Origin: Vitis vinifera
Lineage: Eukaryota; Streptophyta; Magnoliopsida; Vitales; Vitaceae
DNA: 64,000 nucleotides
NCBI RefSeq assembly: GCF_030704535.1
Contig: NC_081822.1
Span: forward strand, 29,037,001 to 29,101,000
Direction of reading: 5' to 3'
In this document: piece after piece, positions 1-13,319 of the stretch
How the letters are laid out: the number at the start of each line of letters is the position of its first letter
Position numbering within the stretch: the stretch's first letter is position 1
Translations under genes and position numbers: made by a program
The notes under the pieces: model-generated
The model's database searches: none
Told to the model about the DNA's origin: nothing
The model's input: the letters and a program-made list of their open reading frames with translations, nothing else

Positions 1-2
1 CC

Positions 3-219
3 TTTTTAATTTATGATTTATTTTGTGAATTTTGAAATAGATAAAGAAACTTATTCATTATAGTAATAACATTTTTATAATTTGATAAATAAATGGATAG
101 GAAAAGATGAACCATTTTTTCTTTTTCAATTTATGATTTATTTTCTGAAGTTTGAAATAAATAAGGAAACTTATTCACTAGAATAATAATGTTTTTATAA
201 TTTGGTAAATAAATGGATA
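3..219. repeat. 121-bp tandem duplication
   Basis: Two imperfect copies, about 3-98 and 121-219, share the order TTTATGATTTATTTT, TTTGAAATA, GAAACTTATTCA and AAATAAATGGATA. The period is about 121 bp. There is no coding capacity. Confidence 0.8.
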
Positions 220-250
220 ATATTTATATTTACAAAAGTATATAATTATC

Positions 251-312
251 TAACAATATAATTTTAGTAACATTAGAGGGTCTAACAATATAATTTTAGT
301 AACATTAGAGGG
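251..312. repeat. 32-bp direct repeat, two perfect copies
   Basis: The unit starting TAACAATATAATTTTAG at 251 is repeated exactly from 283. It is probably a recent slippage or short tandem duplication. Confidence 0.9.
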
Positions 313-2142
313 TTTTTTATTTTTATTTTATTTTATTATTATTAAGAATTCAATCTCATTATTTTATTACAAAATAGAAGACTGTCCTTTCCAGTATTTT
401 TTTTTTAATTTTAATTTTTCGCTATTTTTTCAACCGCCAATTAATCACATGATGAGAAAATAAGAAAAAGTGATAAAAACAACATTTTATCCTTTATTTA
501 GCTAAAATTCATTTCTAGACATTTAATGAAATTATAAATATTTCAAAATTATATATATTTTTTCATAAAGAGCCAAGGAGATTTTTTTTTTAAATATATT
601 CAAATAAATTAAAAAGAGGTTATACTTTATGTAGTAGTAGTAATAATAAATTTAGAATATTATTTTAATCAAAGAGGGCAACCTCAATATTTTTTTACAT
701 GCATTTGATAAAAAAGAGGGTTCGCTTATATCACCGTTCTAAAATAGTTAAAAAAAAGTTAATTTTATTAACCTTTTATAAGGTTTTAGCTAAATATATT
801 TAATTCTTATTGATTTGAAATTTTCATCACACATCTCACAAATCCTTCTTGTTTGAATTTTTCACTGAACTCCCTTCTAATTCAAAATAATTATGAAATT
901 TGATAAATTTTCAAACTAAGACCCTGAGTAAAATTGTCCCTAACAGGGGAAGGGGGTCACCTAAGGGGTAATTATGGAATTGTAGGGAGGTTAGCGAGAT
1001 TATTTCATCCGTTTTCTCCTTGTTTTTAATTCTTTGTTTTTTCCTTTTTTAAAACGATGTAGTCGTCTAAGACATGATTTTGCCCCATTCAGCGTCCCCA
1101 CACGTTTTTTCTTGTTGCCCAAGACACGCATTTTCAATTTAATTATTGGCATCCGGACACCTTAAATTTGATTATATAATATCATTTAAATTTAAAAACA
1201 GGTCCTATTAAAAATAAAAATAATTTTATAATTATAAATAAATTAAATAATTTTTATTAAAATATAAATAATAATATTATAATAGGATCATAAATTATAT
1301 ATATATTTTAAACATTATTTTAATATATATTATAAAAATATGGATACCATCCGGCATAAAAGTATAGTTGATTTTTTTATTATTAAAAATAGGTAATGGT
1401 AATCATTAGTAATATTTTATTTAAAAGGAATTGATTTTTAATATGCAGGCCAATTTTAGTACTTATTTATGCACAAAACATTTTAGGCTGGTTTTGATTT
1501 AGTTTGCAATTAATTGAAGGAATTTTTTAATTTTAAATTACTCTTAAAAATGAGAAAATTTGTAAAAGAATTTAATTGTTACTTATGCCTTAATTTAGAA
1601 TCCATTTACCTAATGTAAAAATTTAGAAAATATAGTTATGTGTACAAGGAAAATAGTAAAATAATAACTTATAATGTATCGGTCCTAATATATTATTTTT
1701 AATAGTAATTAGATTTATTTTCAAGTTTCAAATTATTTTTAAAAATTATTAAACTCGTTAATTAATATAACACATAGAGTGTCTATTGATTTGAACTTTT
1801 TTTTTTAATAAGAAAATTCACAAAAATATAGTTATGTGTAGAAAAAAAATAATAAAGTCATTTTGAACCAATTTAAATCCATAAATTTATAGTAGTAATA
1901 ATGTTAGTTTTTGAGCTTTAAATTATTGTTTTAAAAGTAATATACTTATTAACAATCCTAATTCAGTACATTAAAAAAGAAAAAATGAAAATTAAAGTTG
2001 GTTGGAAGATTGGAGGAAGTTCCAATGTTAGAAGGTAGGGGGATAAATCTTCTGACTCTCTTGAAATTTTGAGTTTTTGACACTTAACAACCCAAAAATT
2101 TCCTGAGTGTCTCGTAATTTTGGACAAACAACGTCTCCGACT
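313..2142. other. AT-rich 5' flank of TNL1, no gene seen
   Basis: Long A/T runs with no reading frame of note. The promoter and 5' UTR of TNL1 must lie toward the right end, but I could not fix a TATA box among many AT-rich candidates. Confidence 0.6.
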
Positions 2143-5100
2143 ATGGCTCCAAAGAGAAAGGGAAGCTCAACTAGATCAACTCTCTCTCCTTTTCCATGGC
2201 GTTGGGACGTCTTTTTGAGCTTTAGAGGCGCAGACACCCGTTTCAATTTTACGGATCATCTTTACAAGGAGTTGATGCGGATGGATATTCGCACCTTCAG
2301 AGATGATGATGGACTTGAAAGAGGAGGAGAGATTCAACCTTCACTCTTGAAAGCTATTGAAGATTCAATGAATTCTGTTGTCGTTTTTTCGCAAAACTAT
2401 GCTCATTCAAAATGGTGCTTGGATGAGCTTGATAAGATCATGCGGTCCAGGAAAGAAAAGAGACAAATGGTTTTGCCAGTTTTCTATCATGTGGACCCAT
2501 CTGATGTGCGGAAACAAACGGGGAGTTTTGGAGAAGTCACTGAGGAGAGGGTGCTGAGATGGAGGAAGGCACTGACGGAAGCGGCCAATTTGGCTGGATG
2601 GCATGTGCAGGAGGATGGGTATGTATGAATCTTTGCTTTCAGCTGCTTTCATTCATTTACAACTATATGAATTGAATTCTGGATTAATCTTTTAGGCACC
2701 ATGCACTCACATCAGCAAGGACATGACCAAAAAAAGAAAAAAAGAATTGAGCCAATTCTGGGTATATTACTCCATGCTTATGCTTGTTTGTATATAATTT
2801 TATTTAGCATTCATGTGCTGAAATGATGTTTTCTTCAAGGAAACAATGGAATCTTCCAAGAAAACTGAACACGATGGCAAATAAATATAATAGAAGTTGT
2901 TTTGAAAGCTTATGTACTTTGATCGGAAAAAACTTAGAAAGGTTGAAAATGTGATCAAGGAATAGTTATGGACGGTAGCTTATTGTTAATTCATTTTTGT
3001 TTATTTATTTATTTATTATTTTCTTCCTTTTCTTTTCATTCCCTTTCCATTTTCCAATTATTCTTTTTCTCTCCGGTGTCAATATTTAAAGGGAGTCTCT
3101 AAGAAATATTTTATAGAACATCAATTTTGTTTCATATGAATTTGTTCTATACACATTCCAATTAATAAGTCATATATAAAGATGTAAGTTAATTAAGTTA
3201 ACTTTTATCCCTTCAAGGTATCCTATATGCTTGCTATAGTTCAACTTGTTTGATATAAATTTGTTCTACACATTCCAATTAATAAAGATATCAGTTAATT
3301 GAGTTAACTTTTATCTCTTCAAGGTACCCTACATGCTTGTTATAGTTCAATTGTTGTGAAGAAAACTAAACATCATCTGTTTGATTCTATGTTTATTACA
3401 TTTGTAGCTCATTATTGCGTGTTCTGTCATGCTTTGTAATTGGCAGGTATGAAACAGAGGCTATTCAGAAAATTGTTCAAGAAATTTGCGATTTGATTTC
3501 TGTTAGAAAGCCCTTAGATCTTGATGATAAACTGATTGGAATGGGACCTTGTTTGAAAGATATTGCTTCATTAATATCTAATGACTCAGACAATGTTCGC
3601 ATGATTGGGATACATGGAATTGGTGGAATAGGCAAGACAACCCTCGCTAAAATTGTATATAACCAAAATTTTTATAAATTTGAAGGTGCTTGCTTTCTTT
3701 CAAGTGTTAGCAAGAGGGATTTGCTTCAGTTACAAAATGAACTTCTTAAAGCTCTTACGGGGCCCTATTTTCCAAGTGCAAGGAACATTTATGAAGGCAT
3801 TAATATGATAAAGGATAGACTCCGCTTTAGAAAGGTTCTTGTTATTCTTGATGACATTGATGATCAGGCTCAATTAGAATTCTTAGCTGTAAGGTCTAAA
3901 TGGTTTGGTTCGGGTAGTAGAATTATTGTAACGACTAGAGATAAACGTTTACTACAGGTGTTTCGATTATATGAGGTTAAGGAATTAAATTCTGAGGAAG
4001 CTCTTCACCTCTTTTCTCTGTATGCGTTTATGATGGATGGTCCTCAAAAAGGTTTTGAAAAGCTCTCAAGATGCATAGTGGATCATTGTGAGGGACTTCC
4101 ATTGGCTCTTAAGGTTCTGGGTTCTCTCTTATATGGTAGGACAAAACCTGAATGGGAAAATGAGTTGGCTAAGATGAGAAACTTACGTAGTCAGAAAATC
4201 CATAGTGTGCTTCTTAGAAGTTTTCATGGACTGGATCGCACAAATAGAAGAATACTCCTTGATATTGCATGCTTCTTCAAAGGGGAGGATATAAAATTTG
4301 TTAGAGAAATACTTGAAGCTTGCAATTTCTGTGCACACCCTGGAATAAGAATACTCAATGAAAAAGCTCTCATTAGTGTTTCGAATGACAAGTTATTGAT
4401 GCATGATTTAATACAGCAAATGGGTTGGGATATTGTTCGGGAGAAATATCCTGATGAACCTGGCAAATGGAGCAGATTGTGGGACCCTGAAGATATCTAT
4501 CATGTATTGACAACAAATACGGTAAGAGCTTAAGTACCTGACCTTATTTAAACTTTTAAGGCTTTTATTTTTTAACTGCTCATTTATGTAATTTCAGTTA
4601 GGTTTTATGCATTTCGTGCTTCACTTATCCCTTGTTCATGGTTTTCAGGGGACACAGGCAATTGAAGGCATATTCCTAGACATGTCTGCATCAAAAGAAA
4701 TACATCTTACAACTGATGCTTTCAAAAAGATGAAAAAGCTTAGATTGCTCCGAGTCTATCATAATTTAAAAAATATTTCTGACACCATACATCTTCCTCA
4801 AGATTTTAAATTTCCTTCTCATGAGTTGAGATATCTCCATTGGGATGGATGGACTTTGGAATCATTGCCATCAAATTTTCATGGTGAGAAATTGGTTGAA
4901 CTCAGTTTGAAGCATAGCAGCATAAAACGACTTTGGAAAGAGCACAAGGTATGATTACTACTCCTTTATCAACAAAGTTTAAAGTTCAGCTAGCCAAGCA
5001 AATTTGTTGGAAAATCTTAATTTTATTCTATTTTATGTTACAGTGTCTTGGAAAGTTAAAAGTCATCAATCTCAGTAACTCTCAACACCTTGTGGAGTGT

Positions 5101-7012
5101 CCGAACTTGTCGGGTGCACCACATGTGAAGAGGCTAATTCTTGATGGTTGTACAAGTTTGCTTGAGGTGCACCCATCAGTTGCAAAGCTGAAGAGACTTA
5201 CTATCTTGAATATGAAAAACTGCAAAATGCTTCACCATTTTCCAAGCATCACTGGATTGGAATCACTTAAAGTTCTTAACCTCTCTGGCTGCTCAAAACT
5301 TGACAAGTTTCCAGAGATCCAAGGGTATATGGAATATTTGTCGGAGCTTAATTTGGAAGGGACTGCTATTGTAGAACTTCCTTCTTCAGTGGTGTTTCTT
5401 CCACAACTTGTTTCATTGGATATGAAAAACTGCAAAAACCTTAAGATTCTTCCAAGCAACATTTGTTCTTTGAAATCCCTTGAAACTCTGGTGTTCTCTG
5501 GCTGTTCAGGACTAGAGATGTTTCCAGAAATCATGGAAGTTATGGAAAGTTTACAAAAGCTTCTCTTAGATGGAACGTCTATAAAAGAGCTGCCCCCCTC
5601 AATTGTTCATCTTAAAGGCCTTCAGTTATTGAGTCTAAGAAAATGCAAAAACCTCAGGAGTCTTCCGAACAGCATTTGCAGTTTGAGATCCCTTGAAACC
5701 CTCATTGTCTCTGGTTGCTCGAACCTCAACAAATTGCCAGAGGAACTGGGAAGCTTGCAATACTTAATGATTCTTCAAGCTGATGGAACTGCCATAACAC
5801 AACCACCTTTCTCACTTGTTCACTTGAGAAACCTTAAAGAGTTATCCTTTAGGGGATGTAAAGGATCAACATCTAACTCCTGGATTTCGTCCCTTGTATT
5901 TAGGTTACTGCGTAGAGAAAACTCAGATGGGACTGGTTTGCAGTTGCCTTATTTGTCAGGTTTATACTCCTTAAAATATTTAGATCTTAGTGGCTGCAAT
6001 CTAACAGATGGATCAATCAATGACAATCTTGGCCGCTTACGCTTCTTGGAAGAATTAAACCTTAGCAGGAACAATTTGGTTATGGTACCTGAGGGGGTGC
6101 ATAGACTTTCTAATCTAAGGGTCCTTTCTGTGAATCAGTGCAAAAGCCTTCAAGAAATTTCCAAGCTTCCACCAAGTATAAAATCATTAGATGCTGGGGA
6201 TTGCATATCCCTTGAGTTTTTATCAATTCCCTCTCCACAGTCACCACAGTACCTATCGTCTTCCTCTTGCCTTCATCCTCTATCTTTCAAACTGTCGAAT
6301 TGCTTCGCACTAGCTCAGGATAATGTGGCAACCATACTGGAGAAACTTCATCAGGTTTATCTCTCTCATGTGTGAATTTGGTATTATATCTTAAAACATT
6401 ATAATTATTTATTTATTTATTTATCTTTTGATGCAGAACTTTCTTCCAGAAATTGAATACAGTATTGTTCTTCCTGGAAGTACAATTCCAGAGTGGTTCC
6501 AGCATCCAAGTATCGGATCCTCAGAAACAATAGAGCTGCCTCCAAATTGGCATAACAAGGACTTTCTGGGTTTTGCTCTATGCTCTGTGTTCACACTTGA
6601 GGAGGACGAAATCATTCAAGGCCCTGGTCAGATTTGTTGTAATTTTAAATTTAGAGAGGGGCCTTATTTGAGTAGCTCCATCTCTTGGACACACAGCGGA
6701 GACAGAGTGGTTGAAACTGATCACATATGGCTGGTGTATCAACCTGGTGCTAAACTTATGATATCCAAGACCAGTAGCCTCAATAAATTCAAGAAAATTA
6801 CAGCTTATTTTAGTCTCTCTGGGGCATCCCATGTGATGAAAAACTGTGGAATCCATCTTATATACGCCCAAGATAAGAAAGTGAACCATCAAACAAGGTA
6901 TACAAGTGCCAAGAGAAGCAGTGATAGAAGTGGTTATTTCCGTCTTGAGGAAACACAACCTAAGAAGAGGCTAAGAGGAGGAGAGAACTATGAGGAAGGA
7001 TCTCATGCTTAA
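2143..7012 (+). CDS. TNL1: TIR-NBS-LRR disease resistance protein (5 exons)
   Basis: Predicted intracellular immune receptor of 1245 aa. Exons by GT-AG sites and frame: 2143-2618, 3447-4521, 4649-4948, 5044-6354, 6437-7012 (3738 nt). TIR at residues ~21-155 (DVFLSFRG, putative catalytic Glu in LLKAIEDS). NB-ARC ~175-500: P-loop GIGGIGKTT (~213-222), kinase-2 KVLVILDDID, RNBS-B GSRIIVTTRD, GLPLAL (~374), RNBS-D LDIACFFKGED, MHD at ~477. LRRs ~540-1000 of the GCSKLDKFPEI type. A post-LRR C-JID-like domain follows (VLPGSTIPEWFQ), then a basic PKKRLR stretch near the C-terminus that could be a nuclear signal. The first exon joint gives the usual G-Y-E-T-E. The start is the ATG at 2143; the open frame reaches 2107 only through GTG. 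Compared with the usual family form, the TIR lacks about seven residues between GSFGE and VTEERV. A possible 3'-UTR donor lies at 7063. Confidence 0.93.
3134..3350 (+). repeat. ~119-bp tandem duplication in TNL1 intron 1
   Basis: Both copies run TTGTTCTA, CATTCCAATTAATAA, GTTAACTTTTATC, CTTCAAGGTA, ATGCTTG, TATAGTTCAA. They start near 3142 and 3261, inside the intron between the TIR and NB-ARC exons. Confidence 0.75.
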
Positions 7013-8585
7013 ACTCATCCAAGAATGCTTATACTCCAAAAATGGCTTCTGTTAGCTTATTGGTGAGTCACTTCTCTCTTTCTTCTCATTTCTATATGGC
7101 AAAGTCATTCCATTCTCTGAATGTATATGTCTAGTTCATACGTGTGAGTGTTTAGCTAGGTTGGCAATTCCGGACAAAATTCCTAAGTGTCTCCTAACTC
7201 GGTTTTTCAATCTTTCTTCGAACTACTTGCCTAATGAAAATCAAGTTGTTGAATTTGTCAAGATGCAAAGGTATGTAGTTGAGGTTGGAGTTCGATGAAA
7301 TTGAATCAATCATATTATTTAAATGTTATTTTTCTTGAAACATCTTTTAAGGAGTTAGGAAGCTTTGGGAAACATTTTTTTTACTAAGTGTTCAAAATGC
7401 CCTGTTACAGTTGCACTTTCTTGATGAAATCTCATCCGTTAGATTATGGGCTTCTTTCATTTAAAAACCCAAAACTTGCTTCCTGTTCTGTAGAGAGAGA
7501 CAACAGCAACCATCCCCTTTCATTCTCTTCTCCTTTCCTAATTTAGGGTGTTTGGATGCCAAGAAAATCCAACTTTCCTATTGTTTTCCAAACTATTTTT
7601 AATGGATTTTCTTGAGAAAAAAATAGGTTGATTTTTCAGTCATTCATCTCTCAATTTCTAATCTATTTGGGTTTGGGTAAAAACCCATTTTCTTCTTGTA
7701 TGGATTTAAGAAGACATTGAGATCGAGCTTGGTGTGGACTCCAAGTATGTTCTGGAAGAAGAATATGAGAAACTGAAAGTGAAAGGTACTAGTCAAGTGG
7801 TTCGGGAAGGATTGGTAGGCTTGAGTTAGGTAAAACCTTGTATTCAATTTTTGTTCTTCATAGTAGAAGTTTTTGATTGGTTGTAGGCTAGTGATTTTTT
7901 ATCTCTTTGGAGGTTTTCCACATTAAAATTTGGTGTCATTAACTTTTTCTCTCATTTTGATTTATTTTTAGATTTTTGATATGATTGGTTACTTGAGCAT
8001 ATATGTTAAATGGATGAACAATGAGTTGAAATATGTGTGATTATCCATTGGGTATCTTGAATAATTTTTCTATTCTTTTTAGTCAATGATATCTTGTAGT
8101 AATTGGAAATCAATTAAGGAGATAATTGTTTTTATAAATTAATCTTGGGGAGTGTTGAAATATTTGCATGTGACTTACATTTGAAATTTGTTAGGGGAGT
8201 GTTGTTGTATTCATACTTGCTTTGAATTTTATACTTTGTTGAAAAGTTGGAAGAGAAGTTGATAGATATTGAGAAATTCTGAGGTTAGATAATTTGTGTT
8301 GGGAGATTTTTTTTTTAAAAATTGTTCAACAACACCTATTCATCCCCCTCTCTAGGTGTAGTCCATCATTGAGATTCACCTTTCAATACGCAATTTACAT
8401 TTTCACTTGTTTATCTTTTATTATTATTCCTTACAAAATTTATTATCTTGCACATATTTGTAGTGTTTAAAAGTTATTCTAATTAATAAAAAAATTTGAA
8501 TTTTAAAGCTACTTTTAGTTTCTTGTTGCATGCTTTAAACTTCAAATTTGAATAATATCGTTAGGCCTCAATACGAAAATTAAAT
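7013..8585. other. 3' flank of TNL1; possible retroelement remains
   Basis: A GTGAGT donor at 7063 suggests a 3'-UTR intron. At 7709-7829 (+) a frame of about 39 codons reads DIEIELGVDSKYVLEEEYEK before a stop; I do not recognise it. At about 8333-8362 the string CACCTATTCATCCCC then CTAGGTG resembles the U5 end of copia LTRs (compare the solo LTR at 51868), so an old LTR may end here. The rest is unassigned. Confidence 0.4.
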
Positions 8586-9119
8586 GGGTGTTCAGTAAAA
8601 CTTTGTACTTATTAGTTAAAGACTTAAGTTGACTTTAAATTAAATTATTTTGGATTTGTTGATTTAAAACTTATTACTTTTTTTTTTTACTTTAAGTATT
8701 AAGGTTGTTTGATAAAATTAACTTAAAATTTATTCTAAATCATTAAATTGAAATATTTACCTTCATTAATTCTAACTAATATTTATATTTTCATTGATTT
8801 TAAAAAATAAATTTATTTATTAAACATTAATATTTTGTAAAGTATCGTAGATACATAAGTTAACTACAAAGATATTTATTATAAAAGATGAATTGTGAAT
8901 GTAGAATCATAGTTATAAAATATAACTTCATTATATATGGATAAATGAAGCAAAAAAGTTTTGAGATTAAAAATAAGTTAACAATTTTAACTTAATACTT
9001 AAAGTTATTTTTTTATTTAAAGTTGTGATATTAAATTATTTTACCAGACATGCTTAAACTACTTAATGACTTAAGTCATTAAATTATATTAATTCATTAA
9101 GTTGATTTATCAAAAACCC
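8586..9119. mobile_element. MITE-like element B (hAT-like, uncertain)
   Basis: The left end GGGTGTTCAGTAAAACTT and the inverted right end AGGGTTTTTGATAAATCAAC are similar, and ACTTAAGT occurs near both ends. It has no coding capacity. The right half recurs at 32495-32790, which shows that it is a dispersed repeat. I could not identify a clear target site duplication. Confidence 0.5.
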
Positions 9120-9120
9120 T

Positions 9121-9399
9121 TTAGTATAGCCTATTTGTTAAAGATTTTGCCACGGGTAGATGCTCCAATTTCAACCATATCAAAGCCATAGTTGACTCCT
9201 TTAAGACTTCACATAACATCTTATCACTAAGACTCGAAAAAACAGCACTGTGTGCTTTATCAAAGATCTTGGTCCTGTCCTCAAAGGATAAAGAACTTGG
9301 TAAGTTTACCCTTAAGAACTTCTTGAAGACCCTCTTAACTAGTGGTGCTATCATCTCCATTCTCCGTAGTGCCAAATCATTCTTCTGATTGAATATCAA
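9121..9399 (-). pseudogene. Ty1/copia gag fragment
   Basis: The minus-strand frame (92 aa) contains KAHSAVFSSLSDKMLCEVLKE and ends LPVAKSLTNRLY. These match the conserved order of plant copia gag (UBN2-type) proteins: AHSAI.LCLSD, then IW.KLE, then KSLTNRLY. It starts and stops abruptly beside MITE B, so it is a fragment and not a working element. The family call rests on remembered family motifs. Confidence 0.7.
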
Positions 9400-10734
9400 C
9401 CTTTTTTAAATCCATCTACAGGCTCTCATAACAGTTTGTTGAGTGGATTTTACCTAGACAAGATCAATTAAATAAGCCCAAGAAATTAAATACAACAAAA
9501 AATAAAGTACAATCACAACACCAAGATGTTTCGTGGTTTGATGAAGATCACCTATATCCACAAGAAAAGATCCACAATGCTCTACTAGTAATCAATGATA
9601 TTGAACCCTAGTTTCTCTCTTTTGCACAAAATAGAAGGCTCTCTCTCACCCTTTCTTCGTGGCCAAACAAAAGAGTACTTATTTAGTTAGATTCACTCAA
9701 GAATTTCCTTTCTTTTTTTAGATTATCTCTTATAATGATTTTTCTACCAAGATCATGTATATTCCCTTTAGGATGGACAAAAGAAAACACATTTCTACCT
9801 AAGATAACTCATTTATACCTACAATATTCTTGAACATAAGTTTGGTACAAGTCAATAACTAATGATAACAACTTCTAACTAAAAAGACAACCTAATCCCG
9901 TTGGCAGCAAACCATGTACATGTGCACAATGTGATGTAGAGTCCACACAAACAGACCAATAGCAATTTGTGTGCATTGCCTTACATCACCTAGAATTTTG
10001 CACAAGTGGACTTGTGTCCCTTTGTGAACAACTTTAAGTTCTTGCCTTGCACTATGTTTGTGTTCACAAATAGACCGATAGTATGCATAAATGGACCAAG
10101 TGTCTTTTGAACTTGATTTCTGTTGTCCTAATTGTTCAAGTATGCTAATTTACAGTCACTTTTCAATAGGTGGTTTGAAAAATTTACAGTCACTCATCAT
10201 AGTATGCATTTGCTTGATCTTGTCTGTATGGCTTTCTCATTACTTAGAGATCAAAATCATAAATTAAATCTTGTAGCTAGAAAGCACCAAACAACACTAA
10301 ATGTAGTGGACATCTGATGCAAGAATTATGGGTGCTCAAAACAATATACCTTTCATGAATGATCAGTGTTTCTCTTTGTTTAGTTACTAAAATTGTGATG
10401 AACCAGAGGATGAAGATCTTTATTGGCGTTTACTGATGAAATCCAACTTGGAATAAAAAGACATGGTCAAGATGCAATGGAGTCAAAGCACAGAAAGATG
10501 GCAGATTTTGCTAGCTGGTAAGCATTGCATAGAAAATTCTCTTCATAGACTCTTCCTTGGAAGCTTTCATGATAGAGATGCGAAAAGATTCAGAGTGTTG
10601 CGAATGGCAAATTTTGCACTTGAATTGTAGAGTGCTCTTATAGCATACATGTGGGTTTATATATTGAAGGTTTTGTACACTAAGATGGTTTATAAGCTCG
10701 TAGGTTTATGTCGGATGTTAAGTTATTCCAGTGT
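9400..10734. other. intergenic, unassigned repeats
   Basis: At about 9510-9680 the sequence CAAGATGTTTCGTGGTTTG, then a CCACAAG motif, resembles a segment often found in plant LTR or TRIM-like repeats. At about 9900-10080 there is an imperfect repeat of GTGCA / ACAAACAGACCAATAG motifs. No gene is supported. Confidence 0.35.
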
Positions 10735-10880
10735 TTTGAGAACCGGACACCGGCCGGTCCGACCACCAACTGGTGGCCTATCCGGTCTTATGGCCCTTTT
10801 TGAACCATTCATCTAATGAACCGGTCTCGAACTGCTTAAACTAGCAATTGAACCAGTTCTTCAAGAGTCGGACAGTTTAA
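10735..10880. repeat. CCGG-rich dispersed repeat end
   Basis: TGTTTTGAGAACCGGACACC followed by GGCCGGTCCGACC is far more GC-rich than its surroundings. A related AACCGGCTGGTCCGGTTTT occurs at 55300, and AACCGG-type motifs recur in the LTR array at 35.6-38 kb. It is probably the end of a DNA transposon family. The class is not determined. Confidence 0.35.
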
Positions 10881-11371
10881 CAACACCTCCCTTTTTAGCC
10901 TTTTTAGCAAAATGAGCTAAGTCGTCCTTCATTTCAATGCCCACTCTTTTATTTTGCAAAAAGTAGCCACTAGCTTTATGGCCCAATAACCACTTATGTT
11001 ATAGTGAATGGGAAGGAATTACAAAGGTCTTCATTTCTCCTCTCATTTTCCATGTGGGATCAATGCAAAGGGATTTAAAGGAAAAATCAACTTTAATGTT
11101 GCAATAGGGGAGGTTGAATTGACAGGTTCATAATAGGATTATTGCTCCACTCTGCTACTTTTTTTGTGTCATAATTTAACAGGTAATAAATTACATAGGT
11201 TATGTAAAAAAATAATATATATATATATATATATAATACTTTTTTTTTCCATTTTCAATATATTTTCATATTTAAAATATTGTATATATTTTATTTAATA
11301 AAATTTAAAATATTAATACATTTATATGAAAATGAATAAGTAATATTATAAATATTATTAATATTTAAACC
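10881..11371. other. intergenic with (TA)n microsatellite
   Basis: Holds a TA dinucleotide run at about 11213-11236 and AT-rich sequence. No gene was seen. Confidence 0.6.
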
Positions 11372-11555
11372 AGGCCAATGGCAATCCAATAAAGGGGACA
11401 AATGATGTGTCGGTGAACAACAATCTTGAACAGTACTCAGCAAAGTCACCAAAAGGCCATGAAGACGGGAAAGATATGGAGAGGTTTGGTATTCAACAAT
11501 GGGTTGCTGGTCTGGCGGAACATGACACTTTGTTTTTGGTGGGATGTTGCTTCTA
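11372..11555 (+). pseudogene. unidentified exon-like fragment
   Basis: After an acceptor-like TTTAAACCAG, one frame stays open for about 60 codons with ordinary protein composition: ANGNPIKGTNDVSV, then DMERFGIQQWVAGLAEHD. It ends at a stop after LVGCCF. I do not recognise the protein. Base composition is richer in GC than the flanks, as expected of a captured or relic exon. No partner exons were found. Confidence 0.3.
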
Positions 11556-11649
11556 ATGGATCAAGTGCCACCACATGCTCATTACCGGCAGGAACCAATT
11601 ACCTCTTGCAATCTCCCCATATCCAATGGATTTAAAATTCTGACCTTAT

Positions 11650-13315
11650 GGCCTAAGAAAGAAAAATACAAAAAAAAAAAAAAAAAAAAAAAAAACAGAG
11701 TATAACACAAGAAGAGCAAGCAAGCAAACAAGCCATTGAACTAGATCATGTTTCATGAATTAATCAAAGGATCCGAAATAGATGGAAGAAACAGGGAGTA
11801 GTAACATGATTAATAAAAAAAAAATGGAGCTCAAAAACAAATCTATATGGCAATTATTTATCAAAGAAATCCAAGAAACTAGGAAAGAACCAAAACAGAG
11901 TAAGCATGAAAGTAAATTCAGATTCAACACAACTCAATACGCGATAAAATAAACTAATGATGCTCAAGCAGCAGGATGAGATGTTGATTTTCGTGCAACG
12001 ATTCCTAGTGAAAAATTAGAGAAAAACAAACAGAAAACACACAAATTTAAACTGGTTCGACAGGTTATTGACGTCCATAAGAACAGAGAAGAAGACTTTT
12101 ACTATATCACAAATTAGGATTACATAAAAAGGTATTTATACTAACTCTCAGGTAATGAAACTCCAAAAATACCCCTGAACCGCACCCCCCAACCTATCAT
12201 TCGCCCTTAACAATAAAAATACAAGTTTGATTCGCTCCCCTCGTTCCACTCCGGCATTTGCCCCTTTTTCTCCATATGTCTTTAATTCAATATGAGCTGA
12301 GGAAGAATGAATAAGAAATGTGCAAAGAAACCATACCTGAAGTGCTCCTCTGATCCTCCAAAGATCAGTAAGCTTTCCTCCTTCTTGCTACTCTCAGCTC
12401 ACCTACTATAGCTCCTTTCCCTGCCTTCCCTCACTCTAAAACCCAAAATATCCCTCTCTAGCTCTCTCTCAATTTCCTTTTTGTCTTTGCTTTTCTCTCG
12501 CTCACCTCTCTAAGAACCCAGAAAAATCAGTAGGTTCACTCCTCTGCTCACAACTCTCTCTTTTTCTCACAGTCCCAAAATGAGAATCTCCCATTTCCTC
12601 TCTCTAGCTGCACACTCTCTGGTTCCTCCCTAAAAAAATGGCTCCCTCTCATTTTTTCTCCTCTTCCTTTTTTTTTTCCTCCCCGTTTCTTGCCCCTCAC
12701 GAAACTCCTGATGTCCCTCCAACAGTCTTTGCTACGTGTCTTCCTCTGCTTGCCTCTTCAGAAAATCACTGCCTCCATTAACAGACACGCTGCCACTTTC
12801 TAATACCCTCTTCAAACGACATGTGCTCCTAAAAAACTTCAGCATCCGGCCAAAAGAAGTGGGAGCAATAGCAGTCCCCAAAATGGGGTCTACACAAGTG
12901 TAATTCCGCAACTAAAATTTTTTATGTCTGCGGCAGCTCATGGCTGCAACCATAAGGGTGTTAATATCCCATATTGTTAGGGCATATTACCGTCCGCAAT
13001 TATAAGCTTCCATATGAATGCAAGCTTACCTTGCCCGCTGTTATAGGTGGTGAGTGGGGTTTGTAGCCTATGCAATGGCTGAAGGTTTCAATTCTTTTCA
13101 TTGGTAGCTAGGTTAATTGCACACTCATGTTACACTTTATTTTTGTTAAAAGTATAATGTCATGTTAAACGTATAACTTCCTAATATATTTTACATACTT
13201 GAAAATAATCCTTGGAATAACCATTCTTAGCAACATACAATAAACTTCTCACAAATAAACCATGTCATTATCAAGAGACAAGTATTAAAACAATGCTCCA
13301 TGGAGTTTAGTTTAA
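11650..13315. other. intergenic, no gene identified
   Basis: An A-run lies at about 11670-11694, then AT-rich DNA. From 12040 to 12130, ACTGGTTCGACAGG and GACGTCCATAAG recall plant LTR-type repeats. From 12340 to 12860 the DNA is pyrimidine-rich (CTCTCT, CCTCC). At 12895-13010, two CCGCAA motifs suggest a transposon terminus, but I could not define it. Confidence 0.35.
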
Positions 13316-13319
13316 ATTT

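Noticed and set aside
2107..2142. Upstream extension of the TNL1 frame to 2107
   Set aside because: It begins with GTG, and the ATG at 2143 gives a normal TNL start.
12895..13010. Possible CACTA-type end with CCGCAA motifs
   Set aside because: No CACTA terminus or matching inverted end was found.
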